Source: Caldilineaceae bacterium | Lineage (GTDB): Bacteria; Chloroflexota; Anaerolineae; Caldilineales; Caldilineaceae | NCBI GenBank assembly: GCA_022842065.1 | Contig: JALHQH010000027.1 | Coordinates: 86,117-150,116 of the forward strand | DNA length: 64,000 nucleotides | Direction of reading: 5' to 3' | In this document: one piece after another, positions 47,172-57,752 of the stretch | Layout: every line of letters starts with the position of its first letter | Position numbering within the stretch: position 1 is the first letter of the stretch | Position numbers and translations under genes: made by a program | The notes under the pieces: generated by a model | Database searches by the model: none | Seen by the model: the letters and a program-made list of their open reading frames with translations, nothing else | Told to the model about the DNA's origin: nothing

Positions 47172-47375
47172 TGGTACTCCTCCCTGCTGTTTAGCGTACG
47201 CTCCACCAAACATTGCTACCGTCACACGCTCGGCAATCACAGTGAAATGCACTTAGCTACGAACTGAGCACAAATTATCAGCTGTGGTTGACGATCGCAG
47301 TAACGTTAAGAAAGTTGGTTGCTCATGTGATATCGTCGTAAAGTTCGTTGAGTCAATTGATCAAATCAATCAGCG

Positions 47376-48011
47376 TTAGCGGCTGTAGAACTCAACAATC
47401 AACTGCTCGTTCAGCGGAATCTCAATATCTTCGCGGCTCGGACTGGTTACCATGGAGCCGCTCATTGCCGCTAGATCCCGATTTAGCCAAGCCGGAATTC
47501 TATTTCCTTGCATGATCTGTGTTCTGTCGCGGAAATAGACATGATTACGACTATTAGAACGTACGGTAACAACATCCCCCACCTTTACTTCAAAGGAAGG
47601 GATATCGGTTTTAGTACCATTTACGTCAAAGTGCCCATGCAAGACCAATTGACGCGCTTGTGGCCGGCTATCAGCAAAACCCAGCCGGTAAACCACATTA
47701 TCTAAACGGCTTTCTAACAGTGAAAGCAACGTAGCACCAGTCAAACCCGTACGGCGGGTAGCTTCGCGGAAATAACGACGGAATTGTTTTTCCATCACAC
47801 CATAAACACGGCGCGCTTTTTGTTTCTCGCGCAACTGCGTACCAAAATCCGACATTTTACGCCGGAAAGTAGCCTTACGACCATGTTCACCAGGCGGAAA
47901 ATTACGCGTCTCAATTGCACACTTTGGGCTAAGGCAGCGTTCGCCCTTTAGAAAAAGCTTCTGCCCTTCGCGCCGGCACAGCTTACAAACTGCATCGATC
48001 TGTCGTGCCAT
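47376..48011 (-). CDS. rpsD: 30S ribosomal protein S4 (zinc type)
   Basis: S4 (211 residues) is a primary 16S binder that often autoregulates its operon. Four N-terminal cysteines (CKLC and CLSPKC) make it the zinc-binding C+ form. The S4 RNA-binding domain contains [21 protein letters not shown]. It follows a 399-nt spacer after rpsK that could be a regulatory leader. Confidence 0.97.
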   Translation of the reverse strand: MARQIDAVCKLCRREGQKLFLKGERCLSPKCAIETRNFPPGEHGRKATFRRKMSDFGTQLREKQKARRVYGVMEKQFRRYFREATRRTGLTGATLLSLLESRLDNVVYRLGFADSRPQARQLVLHGHFDVNGTKTDIPSFEVKVGDVVTVRSNSRNHVYFRDRTQIMQGNRIPAWLNRDLAAMSGSMVTSPSREDIEIPLNEQLIVEFYSR

Positions 48012-48410
48012 TTTTCCTCCAAAATAGTGTGTTCATCAGACAGCAATCAAACAATTTAACTGTCATAGATGAACCCCATTGCTCGATCAAAGCAAGCAGC
48101 ACCGGGTGCTGCCTCTAAGTTGAAACTCATGTAGCCATTCGACGAGAGAGCAACCGACAAAAGCTACATGAGTTATATTAAGTTTCACTTCAACAGCGGG
48201 CTCGGCTTGAAACGATTCAAACATTTAAGCAAGTAAAGATTCAATCATTTGCGCACAAAACAGCCACACTGTAATATAGCGCCAACGCGCGATCGCGATA
48301 GATTAACTTCACTTACTGCACAATTTACGATTCAGTTGCATTTACAGCTAAAATCGTTACACCTGAGCGTTAATACCGCGCAAGCAGCCAACATGCAGCA
48401 GGTGGCAAGA
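48012..48410 (-). other. Long spacer between rpsK and rpsD; possible S4 leader
   Basis: The 399 nt hold no gene. Transcribed with the operon, they can form a 12-bp stem (aactcatgtagc 48124-48135 with 48173-48184) and a tight stem near 48093-48110 (gcagcacc/gggtgctgc). In several bacteria S4 represses its own operon through a structured leader; whether this is such a leader is inference. Confidence 0.4.
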
Positions 48411-48818
48411 CTATACACGCCGCTTCTTTGGCGGGCGGCAACCGTTGTGGGGCAAAGGTGTAATATCCGTAATCGAACGCACCATTAAACCCGCAGCTTG
48501 GACAGAGCGAATCGAGCTTTCTCGACCAGGACCAGGGCCTTTTACAAAGACATCGGCCTCACGCATGTTGAAGTCATTGCGCGCTGTACTTGCTGCATTC
48601 TGAGCAGCCAACTGCCCAGCAAATGGCGTCGACTTGCGACTGCCTTTGAAACCACTACTACCACTGCTAGCCCAACAGAGTGTTGCACCAGTCAAGTCGG
48701 TAATCGTAATGATCGTATTGTTGAATGAAGCGTGGATATGTATCTGTCCAACCGGCACACTCTTCTTTTCGCGCCGGGTAGAACGTTGATTTCCGCGCCG
48801 TCGTTGCGGTCGTGCCAT
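48411..48818 (-). CDS. rpsK: 30S ribosomal protein S11
   Basis: S11 (135 residues) has the family blocks [34 protein letters not shown] [14 protein letters not shown] and [15 protein letters not shown] at the C-terminus. It lies between rpsM and rpsD, the canonical order. Confidence 0.97.
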   Translation of the reverse strand: MARPQRRRGNQRSTRREKKSVPVGQIHIHASFNNTIITITDLTGATLCWASSGSSGFKGSRKSTPFAGQLAAQNAASTARNDFNMREADVFVKGPGPGRESSIRSVQAAGLMVRSITDITPLPHNGCRPPKKRRV

Positions 48819-48944
48819 GTCTGCTCCTTACTTACTCCTGGACCCTTGTCCAGTTCACTTTTATCGTCTATAACATGCTCTACCATAGACGTGCAGCATT
48901 AGAAGCTACAAAACTAACTATGGCATCATCTAGCCACAATTGAT

Positions 48945-49325
48945 CTACTTGCGTGCAGCCCGCTTTTTGCCGGCAACCGTCTTCTTTACGCCGCGACGTG
49001 TGCGCGCATTAGTACGCGTACGCTGCCCACGAGCAGGGAGGTTACGGCGATGACGCAAGCCACGATAACAACCAATCTCCATCAAGCGCTTGATATTCAT
49101 GCTTACTTCGCGCCGCAAATCACCTTCGACTATATGGTTGCGGTCGATGTATTCACGCAATCTGGTAACTTGATTTTCATCCAGATCTTTAACACGAGTC
49201 GATGGATCGATCTCGGTTGCTTTTAAAATTTCATCACTTGTTATCCGCCCAATCCCATAAATATAGGTGAGCGAAATAACTACTCGCTTTTCGCGCGGGA
49301 TATCGACACCAGCAATACGCGCCAT
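48945..49325 (-). CDS. rpsM: 30S ribosomal protein S13
   Basis: S13 (126 residues) begins [19 protein letters not shown], with helix-two-turn-helix motif [11 protein letters not shown]. The basic C-terminal [14 protein letters not shown] pattern contacts tRNAs at the subunit interface. It is directly downstream of rpmJ. Confidence 0.97.
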   Translation of the reverse strand: MARIAGVDIPREKRVVISLTYIYGIGRITSDEILKATEIDPSTRVKDLDENQVTRLREYIDRNHIVEGDLRREVSMNIKRLMEIGCYRGLRHRRNLPARGQRTRTNARTRRGVKKTVAGKKRAARK

Positions 49326-49361
49326 GAATTCACTCCTTCATCTACTCAAATTTTGAAAGAT

Positions 49362-49475
49362 TTAGCCCTGTCGCTGCTTGTGTTTTGGATTGCTGCAGAT
49401 CACAAACAGCACACCGCGTCGACGAACCATCTTGCACTTCTCACAACGCTTTTTAACAGAAGGTTGAACTTTCAT
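49362..49475 (-). CDS. rpmJ: 50S ribosomal protein L36 (zinc type)
   Basis: This 37-residue protein ([17 protein letters not shown], then [20 protein letters not shown]) has the C-x2-C-x12-C-x4-H zinc ligands of the classic L36. It sits between map and rpsM. The infA gene expected just upstream is not present in the 272-nt spacer to map. Confidence 0.95.
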   Translation of the reverse strand: MKVQPSVKKRCEKCKMVRRRGVLFVICSNPKHKQRQG

Positions 49476-49747
49476 AATCTTATCACTCCGTATTCCCTAA
49501 CCCACAGACATTACTTATCCTTGCTCACACTTAACTGTGACAGAAGCTTATCTCTGTAACGAAGCGTGGCACAGACACTTATCATTCAAAGCTCGTCTTT
49601 TCCCTCAGGTCAGCCCAAGCTCTTTAAATTTTTGTGATATTACAGCTGCAGTTTGGTACTACTTGTTCTGCGCACGCACCAACATGTGCATCAATAAACA
49701 AGACAGCCTGACCTCTTTTGCGTAACTTGTCAAGTTTACCACACTCA

Positions 49748-50569
49748 CTATGGAAGTGTCAATATTTCAGGTCCATTATGTGTAATTGCCACCGTGTGTT
49801 CAAAATGTGCGGCCAGGCTATGATCTTTGCTAATTACAGTCCAGTTATCACGCAAGGTTTGGGTTTCCCAAGTTCCTGATTGCACCATCGGCTCAATCGC
49901 CAGTACCATCCCCGGCGTCAGGATAATGCTACCATCGGCATCACCAGCAACATAATTTAGTACCTGAGGCGCTTCATGCATTTGCCGACCAACCCCATGC
50001 CCCGTATACTCACGGACAATATGCAACCCTTGTGCTTCAACATGGCGCTGTACAGCACGGCCAATATCAACGATCCGATTACCAACGACCGCTTGCTTGA
50101 TGGCTTCGTACAAACTTGTTTCAGTCACTTGCATCAACTTGGTCGCATTATCACTGATCGTACCAACAGCATAGGTCCAAGCAGAATCACCAATAAAGCC
50201 ACGATAGCGCGAACCAACGTCTATGCTAATGATGTCCCCTTCACGCAAGATACGATCCCGGTGCGGAATGCCATGCACTAACTCATGGTTGATACTTGTG
50301 CAGATATGGCCTGGATAACCTCTGTACCCCAAGAAAGCAGATGAGGCACCATAACGTTGCAGCACATCTAGCGCAACACGATCAAGCTCAGCTGTACTGA
50401 TGCCCGGCTGTACGGCCTCTTTCAGCGCAGCGTGAACACGGGCCACAATCCGACCAGCTTCGCGCATAATCTGAATTTCGCGCGGGCTCTTCAAAATTGG
50501 GACACTTGGTCGTTGATCACGTTGTGGCTGCTGGCGTCGCAACAGCTTGTGACCGCTTCGTTTAAACAT
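49748..50569 (-). CDS. map: Methionine aminopeptidase type I
   Basis: This enzyme removes initiator methionine from nascent proteins. In the 273-residue chain the five metal ligands are all recognisable: Asp in IISIDVG, Asp in FIGDSAW, His in TGHGVGRQMHE, Glu in AIEPMV and Glu in FEHTVAI, with the substrate His in SINHELVHG. A basic N-terminal extension of about 24 residues (FKRSGHKLLRRQQPQR) precedes the usual start LKSPREIQIMR. It follows adk by 5 nt. Confidence 0.95.
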   Translation of the reverse strand: MFKRSGHKLLRRQQPQRDQRPSVPILKSPREIQIMREAGRIVARVHAALKEAVQPGISTAELDRVALDVLQRYGASSAFLGYRGYPGHICTSINHELVHGIPHRDRILREGDIISIDVGSRYRGFIGDSAWTYAVGTISDNATKLMQVTETSLYEAIKQAVVGNRIVDIGRAVQRHVEAQGLHIVREYTGHGVGRQMHEAPQVLNYVAGDADGSIILTPGMVLAIEPMVQSGTWETQTLRDNWTVISKDHSLAAHFEHTVAITHNGPEILTLP

Positions 50570-50574
50570 ATTGC

Positions 50575-51240
50575 TTATCCATTAAGTGCCTGCTCGATTA
50601 GCTTCTTGAGCTGAACCTGCACTTCTTCAATCGGTTGCGCACCGTCAAGTTCCACTAATAACTGCTGGGCAAAATAGTAGCCTATCAGTGGCGATGTCTG
50701 TTTGTAGTAGACATAAAGGCGGTTACGCACTGTTTCCGGCTTATCATCGTCACGTTGGTAAAGTTCACCACCATCAAGATCACAAACCCCCTCTTTTTTG
50801 GGAGGATTGTAGTCAACATGGTAAACCGCACCACAGGTACGACAGACACGACGACCAGTAATACGGCGCATCGCCTCGTCATCATCTAAACCGATTAACG
50901 GAGCCAGCGTGATGCCCCCATAGGGGGCAGTTATCGTGTTAAGGGCACTGGCTTGCACAAGACTGCGCGGGAAACCATCAAGAATCGCGCCCCTAGCACA
51001 ATCAGCTTGTTGTAGACGATCTTCTACCATTTTGATCGTCACTTCATCAGGTACCAAATCACCGCGGTCCATATAACTTTTGGCCAAAATGCCTAATTCG
51101 GTCTGATTTCTTAAGTTATAACGAAAGATGTCACCAGTGGACACCTGCGGTAGTTTGAGTGATTCTTCTAATAGGCGTGCTTGGGTACCTTTACCAGCAC
51201 CAGGAATGCCTAAGAGAACGAGATAGGTGCGTTGCAGCAC
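50575..51240 (-). CDS. adk: Adenylate kinase (zinc-binding LID)
   Basis: Adenylate kinase (221 residues) interconverts ATP+AMP and 2 ADP. The P-loop GIPGAGKGTQA is near the start, AMP-site motifs STGDIFRYN and DGFPRS are present, and the LID carries the CRTC...CDLD zinc site (Cys3-Asp). The start is a GTG at 51240, preferred because AAAGGAG lies 8 nt upstream; the longer frame to 51291 has no box. It lies between secY and map, as is usual. Confidence 0.95.
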   Translation of the reverse strand: MLQRTYLVLLGIPGAGKGTQARLLEESLKLPQVSTGDIFRYNLRNQTELGILAKSYMDRGDLVPDEVTIKMVEDRLQQADCARGAILDGFPRSLVQASALNTITAPYGGITLAPLIGLDDDEAMRRITGRRVCRTCGAVYHVDYNPPKKEGVCDLDGGELYQRDDDKPETVRNRLYVYYKQTSPLIGYYFAQQLLVELDGAQPIEEVQVQLKKLIEQALNG

Positions 51241-51446
51241 GCTATCAACTCCTTTCGCGAGATAATCTGTGGTGATCTCAAAGTTACTCACCCGCCCTTG
51301 GTGCTCGCTTTAGCGCACACCAGATGGCCGCGCCCGCTAGCGGAACACATCGACCAAAGCAAGGTTTTGGTTGTTTTTCAAAATGACCACACATTAGTGG
51401 ATAGGATCTATCAGCACGACACCAAGGAGTGTGCTGTATCGGCTAA

Positions 51447-52796
51447 CTACCGAATAAATCCTTCGTAGTTGCGCATCAGCAATTGCGCCTCGATTTGCTT
51501 CATTGTATCTAACACAACACCTACCACAATCAACAAACCGGTGCTACTGATAATCAGTGAACTACTCGAAGCCAAAGCATCGGCTGAACCAATGAAGCCG
51601 CCCACAATTGCACTGACCAGAAAGGGCAAAATCGCAACGAAACCCAAGAAGAGTGCGCCCACCAGTGTAATTCTTGACAATACACCATTCAGGTAAGCTT
51701 CTGTACGCGGGCCAGGACGAATGCCAGGAATAAAGCCACCCTGCTTCTGTAATGTTTCGGGCAGATTCTGCTGGCGGAACATGACATCGGTGTAGAAATA
51801 AGTAAAGGCAACAGTCAGGACGAAGTAAAGCACCCAGTAAATCCAACTTGATGGGCCTAAATAGTTCGTTAACCCCAGCGCAAAAGAACCCACCCAACCT
51901 GTACTTGTAGTAAAGTAGCTAGCAATCGTGCTAGGCAAGATCAAAAGACTCTGCGCAAAGATCAAGGGAATCATACCAGCTGTATTGACACGCAGTGGCA
52001 CATGAGTACTTTGCCCGCCAACCATCATCATCCGGTTGCCACGCATTGTACGTACACGCTTCCCATATTGCACCGGAATTCGGCGCTGTCCTTCATGCAC
52101 CCAAACAATCAACGCAATTGTCAAGATGGTAATAATGATAAAGACAACAAGTAGCGCCACTTGTTGCGACAATACACGAATCTGAAAGGGTACTGCGGCC
52201 AAGATCCCGGCAAAAATGATGAGCGAAATGCCATTACCGATCCCTTGCTCAGTGAGCAGTTGTCCTAACCAAACCGCAAACATTGTACCTGCAGTCATCC
52301 CAATAATAATGGTGATGGAAGGCAGCAAGCTACTACCGGTAAATCCCCAATCAGGCAGAACAACCAGGCCATTACCAACCTGCTGGCGACTCAACAAGGT
52401 CGACTGGGTAATCGCCTGTAGAATAGCCAAGGGAATAGTAAGCCAATAAGTATATTGGTTGATCCGCTGCCGCCCTTGATCACCTTCTTTACCCAACTCT
52501 TCTAATGCAGGGATAATAGGCTGTAAGAGCTGCATGATAATTGATGCAGTAATATAGGGGTATACACCTAAAGCCATAACCCCCATTTGGGCAAGCCCAC
52601 CACCACTAAAAAAGTTTAGCAGATTGAGCAACATGTTTTGGTCATCACCGCGGAACATCAGATTCAATGCTTCACGATTCACACCTGGCAAAGGGATATT
52701 GGCAGCGAAGCGGTAGAGCAACAGGATGCCAAAGGTGATTAATAGCTTCTGGCGCAGGTCAGGCAGACGGAAGGCATTGCGTACAGCTTCAAGCAT
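51447..52796 (-). CDS. secY: Preprotein translocase subunit SecY
   Basis: SecY (449 residues) forms the protein-conducting channel with SecE and SecG. It has ten hydrophobic helices, the N-terminal signature LLYRFAANIPLPGVN, the helix with GIGNGISLIIFAGI, and the cytoplasmic loops with GKRVRTMRGNRMMMVGG and GFIPGIRPG. The start has AAAGGA 10 nt upstream. It follows rplO by 229 nt and precedes adk. Confidence 0.97.
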   Translation of the reverse strand: MLEAVRNAFRLPDLRQKLLITFGILLLYRFAANIPLPGVNREALNLMFRGDDQNMLLNLLNFFSGGGLAQMGVMALGVYPYITASIIMQLLQPIIPALEELGKEGDQGRQRINQYTYWLTIPLAILQAITQSTLLSRQQVGNGLVVLPDWGFTGSSLLPSITIIIGMTAGTMFAVWLGQLLTEQGIGNGISLIIFAGILAAVPFQIRVLSQQVALLVVFIIITILTIALIVWVHEGQRRIPVQYGKRVRTMRGNRMMMVGGQSTHVPLRVNTAGMIPLIFAQSLLILPSTIASYFTTSTGWVGSFALGLTNYLGPSSWIYWVLYFVLTVAFTYFYTDVMFRQQNLPETLQKQGGFIPGIRPGPRTEAYLNGVLSRITLVGALFLGFVAILPFLVSAIVGGFIGSADALASSSSLIISSTGLLIVVGVVLDTMKQIEAQLLMRNYEGFIR

Positions 52797-53025
52797 GACG
52801 ATTTTCCTTTGGTACTATACTGCGGGTGCTTTAAAAACCGGAGTCTTAGCGCCACTTATCACTGAAAGAAACGCCGGTTTTTAAGCAGAGCAGGGTCTCA
52901 TCGAACATTCACTGGCGTTGCAATGGGTGGTTTTGCTTTTTAGGCAGATGCACCGAGGAGACGCAGCGAAAATGAATCGCTAGGCGTATTCCAAGGTGCA
53001 AGTGCAAAACCGCATCATTTTAACG

Positions 53026-53505
53026 CTATGAGCGGGGTAGGTTTCGATTGACTTCATAAGGCAGAATCTCGACAGAGCCGCCTAGTGCCTCAATCTTGGT
53101 CCGCGCAGCAGCACTAATCCGTTGCACTTTGACATGCAAGGGCTTGGTCAGTTCACCGCGCGCGAGAATGACAATCGGATCAGAAAGTTTGCCGAGCAAA
53201 CCAACAGCAGAAAGCGCACCGGCATCAATCGTTGCGCCACTGTCAAAGACGCGATCCATGGTATCAAGATTGATCGGAGAGTATTCAACTTTGAAACGAT
53301 TGTTAAAGCCACGCAATTTTGGCAGACGTTTCACCAATTTTAACTGGCCACCTTCAAAGACGGGTAGTACACCACCGCCCGTACGTGAATTTTGCCCCTT
53401 GGTGCCGCGTGTACTTGTCTTGCCCTTACCAGAGCCAGTACCGCGACCTACTCGCTTGCGCTTTTGGGTTGCACCCTCTGTGGGACGCAGGTCATGCAGA
53501 TTCAT
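53026..53505 (-). CDS. rplO: 50S ribosomal protein L15
   Basis: L15 (159 residues) begins MNLHDLRPTEGATQKRKRVG and contains the glycine-rich GRGTGSGKGKTSTRGTKGQ block. It lies downstream of rpmD and upstream of secY. Confidence 0.97.
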   Translation of the reverse strand: MNLHDLRPTEGATQKRKRVGRGTGSGKGKTSTRGTKGQNSRTGGGVLPVFEGGQLKLVKRLPKLRGFNNRFKVEYSPINLDTMDRVFDSGATIDAGALSAVGLLGKLSDPIVILARGELTKPLHVKVQRISAAARTKIEALGGSVEILPYEVNRNLPRS

Positions 53506-53535
53506 TTGTGACTTTCCTTTTACAGGTAATAACAG

Positions 53536-53718
53536 TTAAGCCGACTTGACTTCAACCAGATGCGAGACAGCGTTAATCATGCCGCGCACCGCGTGGTTAT
53601 CTTCTTTTTCAATCGTCTGGTGTAACTTGGTCAACCCTAATGCCTTTACCGTCGCTTTTTGCCGTTTGTTAAAGCCAATCGGGCTCTTCACAAGGGTGAC
53701 CTGGATCGTCTTAGGCAT
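53536..53718 (-). CDS. rpmD: 50S ribosomal protein L30
   Basis: L30 (60 residues) starts [20 protein letters not shown]. The ATG at 53718 overlaps the end of rpsE by 8 nt, so it is translationally coupled. The longer frame upstream lies within rpsE. Confidence 0.95.
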   Translation of the reverse strand: MPKTIQVTLVKSPIGFNKRQKATVKALGLTKLHQTIEKEDNHAVRGMINAVSHLVEVKSA

Positions 53719-54262
53719 GATTCTCTTCCTTATACCAGAAAGGCGCGAGACGTTTTGGATCAACACCGCGGTTTTGCGCCTCACGTCGGAAGTCCTGAAG
53801 TTGCTGCAAGGCGACAAAGGTCGCTTGCACCACATTGAGAATGTTGTCACTCCCCAAGGACTTACTCAAAATATCACTAATCCCACATGCTTCCACGACG
53901 GCGCGTACACCACCGCCGGCAATCACACCGGTACCGGGACTAGCTGGCTTTAACAGCACCTTGCCCGCACCGAAGTTGGCTTCCACGGTATGAGGAATCG
54001 TTGAACCCAACAGCGAGACTTGGACCATTTCTTTACGCGCACGATCAGTAGCTTTGCGGATTGCATCCGGCACTTCACGGGCTTTACCAACGCCAACACC
54101 GACGCGGCCCTTTTGGTCACCGACAACTACAACAGCGCGAAAGGAAAAACGGCGACCACCCTGCACGACTTTTGAGGTACGCGCAAGATGGACAACCCGC
54201 TCAACTAACTCTTCGCGCTCATCTTTTTCACGTTCTTTGCTGCGTCTTTCTCGTTTTGCCAT
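53711..54262 (-). CDS. rpsE: 30S ribosomal protein S5
   Basis: S5 (183 residues) keeps the double-stranded RNA-binding fold ([24 protein letters not shown]) and the [18 protein letters not shown] block. It has a charged N-terminal extension ([18 protein letters not shown]). It follows rplR and overlaps rpmD by 8 nt. Confidence 0.97.
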   Translation of the reverse strand: MAKRERRSKEREKDEREELVERVVHLARTSKVVQGGRRFSFRAVVVVGDQKGRVGVGVGKAREVPDAIRKATDRARKEMVQVSLLGSTIPHTVEANFGAGKVLLKPASPGTGVIAGGGVRAVVEACGISDILSKSLGSDNILNVVQATFVALQQLQDFRREAQNRGVDPKRLAPFWYKEENHA

Positions 54263-54336
54263 AACTTCCCTCTATTGTGTAAGACCAACACCGCGACAGC
54301 CTTTAGGGTGCAGCGTTAATCATAACGGCTTAATCC

Positions 54337-54702
54337 TTAGAAAACCAAACCACCCTCGCGGCTGCCCTCAGCCAAAGCCTTCACACGACCATGATAGGGA
54401 AAACCACCCCGATCAAAGACGACTTGCTCAATGCCTTGTGCCTTTGCACGCTCAGCGACCGTCTTGCCAATGGATTTAGCCTGATCAACTTTGGAAAGCG
54501 GCGCTAACTCGGTACGCAGATCACTCGAATTTGAGGATAAGGCAAGCAGCGTATGCCCGGCTTCATCGTTGATAATCTGAACATAGATATGCTCTAGGCT
54601 GCGATACACATTCAAACGTGGTCGCTCGGCTGTACCGTGAACCTTATAACGGACACGGATATGTCGTCGCTTGCGTGCTAGTGAACGAGATACTTTTGCC
54701 AT
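54337..54702 (-). CDS. rplR: 50S ribosomal protein L18
   Basis: L18 (121 residues) is a 5S rRNA binder, with [20 protein letters not shown] and the C-terminal [24 protein letters not shown] pattern. The start at 54702 is chosen because AAGGAATTAACTTTT precedes it; an upstream frame to 54798 is unsupported. Confidence 0.96.
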   Translation of the reverse strand: MAKVSRSLARKRRHIRVRYKVHGTAERPRLNVYRSLEHIYVQIINDEAGHTLLALSSNSSDLRTELAPLSKVDQAKSIGKTVAERAKAQGIEQVVFDRGGFPYHGRVKALAEGSREGGLVF

Positions 54703-54831
54703 AAAAGTTAATTCCTTTTGTCCTGCACTATATCGCTTACCCATCAGGCCCAAGATAATGATAGCGGCTGTAAACGAAGAGCAATTGTTATCAATCATGC
54801 TACATAACGCTATAACTTGGGGTGATGAGTG

Positions 54832-55380
54832 CTATTTCTTACCAGTCTTACCAGCCTTCAGGCGCACAAATTCACCAGCATAACGGATACCCTTACCTTG
54901 ATAAGGTTCCGGTGGACGGGCCTTGCGAATAACCGCAGCCAGCTCACCAACTTCTTCCTTATCAATACCAGCGATGACAAAGCCACGACCATCTTTATCA
55001 ACTTCAAAAGAGACCGTGTTATTAGCTGGCTTAAATTCGACAGGATGGCTCTTGCCGACTTGTAAGACCAACGCATCGCCGCGCTTTTCAGCTCGGTAAC
55101 CAACACCGTGGATCTCCATGCGGCGTGTAAAGCCGGTAGTAACACCGAGCACCATATTATTCAACAAAGCGCGCGTGAGCCCATGTTGCGCTTTATGATG
55201 GCGCAGATCAGTTGGTCGTGACACGACAAGTTGCCCATCTTCTTGCGCAATCGCCATATCGGGGCTGAACTGTTGAGTCAGTGAACCCTTTGGGCCACTC
55301 ACGGTGACGACATTGCTTTTTTCTACTTTTATATTAACTTTTGCCGGAACTGGAATCGGCTTGCGTCCAACACGTGACAT
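54832..55380 (-). CDS. rplF: 50S ribosomal protein L6
   Basis: L6 (182 residues) begins MSRVGRKPIPVPAKV and ends with the conserved PEPYQGKGIRYAGEFVRLKAG block. The ATG at 55380 follows a GGGAGG box by 6 nt. It is 16 nt downstream of rpsH. Confidence 0.97.
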   Translation of the reverse strand: MSRVGRKPIPVPAKVNIKVEKSNVVTVSGPKGSLTQQFSPDMAIAQEDGQLVVSRPTDLRHHKAQHGLTRALLNNMVLGVTTGFTRRMEIHGVGYRAEKRGDALVLQVGKSHPVEFKPANNTVSFEVDKDGRGFVIAGIDKEEVGELAAVIRKARPPEPYQGKGIRYAGEFVRLKAGKTGKK

Positions 55381-55396
55381 GGTTACCCTCCCCAAA

Positions 55397-55792
55397 CTAC
55401 CAAACGTTACAGAGAATCTCGCCGCCCACTTTGGAGCGTCGCGCCTTACGTCCAGTCATCAACCCTTGGGGGGTCGAGACAATCGTAATGCCTAACCCAC
55501 TACGTACCCACGGTATCTCTTTGTAATTGGTGTAGACACGACGACCAGGCTTGCTAATTCTTTCCAGACCAGTGATCACGGGCTTGCCACGCCCCGTATA
55601 TTTTAAGCCCATCACTAACCGAGGCTGTGGCACTTCATCAGTGACATTGTACCCAGAAATAAAGCCCTCTGCAGCCAGGATTTGGGCAATTGCCACTTTA
55701 ACCTTGGAGCTAGGCATAACGATTTGTGTGTGTCGCACCATACACGCGTTACGAATGCGTGTCAGCATATCTGCAATTGGATCATTTACCAT
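55397..55792 (-). CDS. rpsH: 30S ribosomal protein S8
   Basis: S8 (131 residues) begins MVNDPIADMLTRIRNACMV. It ends with the 16S-binding GLGITIVSTPQGLMTGRKAR block and a final CNVW. A 216-nt spacer separates it from the upstream rpsZ gene, unusually long for the spc operon. Confidence 0.97.
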   Translation of the reverse strand: MVNDPIADMLTRIRNACMVRHTQIVMPSSKVKVAIAQILAAEGFISGYNVTDEVPQPRLVMGLKYTGRGKPVITGLERISKPGRRVYTNYKEIPWVRSGLGITIVSTPQGLMTGRKARRSKVGGEILCNVW

Positions 55793-56008
55793 TTTGGAAA
55801 CCTTTCATAGCTCTTGCAGCCTCCCACTCGGAAATTATTGATTCCTCTGTAAATCAGGCCCAGCAATTGGGTCAGCAGAGCAGAAAACTGTAGTTAGCGT
55901 TCGAGCCGGCTACGGGTTATCAAACGCGTATTCATTCAAGATCAGCAACAGAAGCGTACATGCATTGACATGTAAGTTAACACTTTGTCTATCGATCAAA
56001 GAACAAAT

Positions 56009-56191
56009 TTACCAACTCGATTTTACAACACCCGGCAATGTACCGCGATTTGCCTCTTGACGGAAGCAGATACGGCAGAGACCAAAGCGACGCATATACC
56101 CACGCGGTCGCCCACACTTGGAGCAACGATTGCGTACACGCACAGCATACTTACGATTTTGTTCACGAGCGATCATCGATTTCTTCGCCAC
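56009..56191 (-). CDS. rpsZ: 30S ribosomal protein S14 type Z (zinc-binding)
   Basis: This is the short S14 form of 60 residues with two CxxC pairs (CSKC and CRIC) that bind zinc. It ends [12 protein letters not shown]. It sits between rplE and rpsH as expected. Confidence 0.96.
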   Translation of the reverse strand: MAKKSMIAREQNRKYAVRVRNRCSKCGRPRGYMRRFGLCRICFRQEANRGTLPGVVKSSW

Positions 56192-56235
56192 GTTTACACC
56201 CTTTCCACCCTACAATGAAGCGGCTAAAACTTCAA

Positions 56236-56805
56236 TTACCGACTAAAAGGCAATCCCATTAGCGCCAATAGGCGACGCGCTTCTTCGTCTGTCTGCGCCG
56301 TCGTCACCACGGTTATTTCCAAACCGCGCACCTTATCGATCTTATCATAATCGATCTCGGGGAAGACCAACTGTTCACGTAGACCAATACTGTAGTTGCC
56401 CCGGCCGTCAAAAGAATCTGGCGAGACGCCTTGGAAATCACGTTGGCGTGGTAACACAATATTGATCAAGCGATCCATAAAGTCCCACATCCGGTTGGAA
56501 CGTAGCGTTACCTTAGCACCGATCGACATGCCTTCGCGCAATTTAAAAGTAGCAATTGAATTGCGCGCCTTGGTAATAACTGGTTTTTGACCAGTAATAA
56601 TGCGCAGATCTTCAGTCGCTGCTTCTAATGCCTTGTTATTCTGTAAAGCCTCACCCAAGCCAATATTGACTGCGACCTTGACCAAACGCGGCACCTGCAT
56701 TACATTGGCATAGCCAAATTCTTTCATCATCGCAGGGACAATTTCTTCACGATACTGCGTTTTCACCCGCGGTGTGTGGGCCGACGGTTGTCCGTTTTCA
56801 CTCAT
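56236..56805 (-). CDS. rplE: 50S ribosomal protein L5
   Basis: L5 (189 residues) binds 5S rRNA. It carries [38 protein letters not shown] and the end [15 protein letters not shown]. The ATG at 56805 (MSENGQ) is chosen; a GTG at 56817 would add four residues. Confidence 0.96.
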   Translation of the reverse strand: MSENGQPSAHTPRVKTQYREEIVPAMMKEFGYANVMQVPRLVKVAVNIGLGEALQNNKALEAATEDLRIITGQKPVITKARNSIATFKLREGMSIGAKVTLRSNRMWDFMDRLINIVLPRQRDFQGVSPDSFDGRGNYSIGLREQLVFPEIDYDKIDKVRGLEITVVTTAQTDEEARRLLALMGLPFSR

Positions 56806-56891
56806 TATCTCATCCACTCCTTACCCGCAAGCGCCGACGTGTCCGGCACCAGTTCAGGCATCTATGCTAATAAGTTAGCAAACTGATCAAT

Positions 56892-57254
56892 TTAGTGAGC
56901 CGGTTTGGGTAATGGGGCACCAGAACGACGGTCAATACGTGACTTATCGTTATTGTTGGCCACTTCATAACCAGCACGTGTGGGCCGATTATCCGAGCCC
57001 ACCAACATTACATTACTAATGTGAATGGGCGCTTCGCGCTCCAAACGGCCGGTCTGGGTGTTAACACGTCCAGTGGCCCGTTGATGCTTGATGACCATAT
57101 TGGCACCAGCGACAATCACATATACACGGTTGGGATCATAAGATCCATCTTTACTTTTCTTCCGAATGACACGTTGTACTTCACCGCGGTGACCTTTATC
57201 ATCACCAGCGACAACCACAACGGTATCACCCTTGCTAATCTTCAGCTTCGTCAT
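56892..57254 (-). CDS. rplX: 50S ribosomal protein L24
   Basis: L24 (120 residues) has the KOW motif KGDTVVVVAGDDKGHRGEVQ at its start and IKHQRATG-type contacts after it. The ATG at 57254 has AAGGAG 5 nt upstream, so the 11-residue longer frame is rejected. It follows rplN by 13 nt. Confidence 0.95.
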   Translation of the reverse strand: MTKLKISKGDTVVVVAGDDKGHRGEVQRVIRKKSKDGSYDPNRVYVIVAGANMVIKHQRATGRVNTQTGRLEREAPIHISNVMLVGSDNRPTRAGYEVANNNDKSRIDRRSGAPLPKPAH

Positions 57255-57267
57255 GACAGCTCCTTGC

Positions 57268-57636
57268 TTACAAAACTTCTGGCGCAAGCGATACGATCTT
57301 CATGTAGCCGCCCTCGCGCAGTTCACGTGCGACGGGGCCAAAGATGCGCGTACCGCGCGGGTTTTTGTTATCGTCGATAATAACAGCCGCATTTTCGTCA
57401 AAGCGAATGTAGCTGCCATCATTGCGGCGCACGGGACGAGTTGTGCGGACAATCACAGCGCGCACGACATCACCCTTTTTGACGCTGCCTGTAGGGCTAG
57501 CACTCTTAACACTTGCCACGATAACATCGCCAACTGCCGCATATCGACGGGTGCTGCCCCCGCGTACACGGATCGTCAATAGCTCTTTAGCGCCGGTATT
57601 ATCAGCAACTTTTACCCGGCTCTCCTGTTGAATCAT
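57268..57636 (-). CDS. rplN: 50S ribosomal protein L14
   Basis: L14 (122 residues) begins [19 protein letters not shown]. It has the [28 protein letters not shown] block and ends LAPEVL. It lies in canonical order between rpsQ and rplX. Confidence 0.97.
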   Translation of the reverse strand: MIQQESRVKVADNTGAKELLTIRVRGGSTRRYAAVGDVIVASVKSASPTGSVKKGDVVRAVIVRTTRPVRRNDGSYIRFDENAAVIIDDNKNPRGTRIFGPVARELREGGYMKIVSLAPEVL

Positions 57637-57752
57637 GGCTTATCCCTCTATCTATCCGAAAATTTTGATGTCCACATCGGACCAAGGCCAACGCATCTAA
57701 AACCACTACCACTATACGTTACTTTATCATTCGCTCTGTTTTCGGACAGGTT

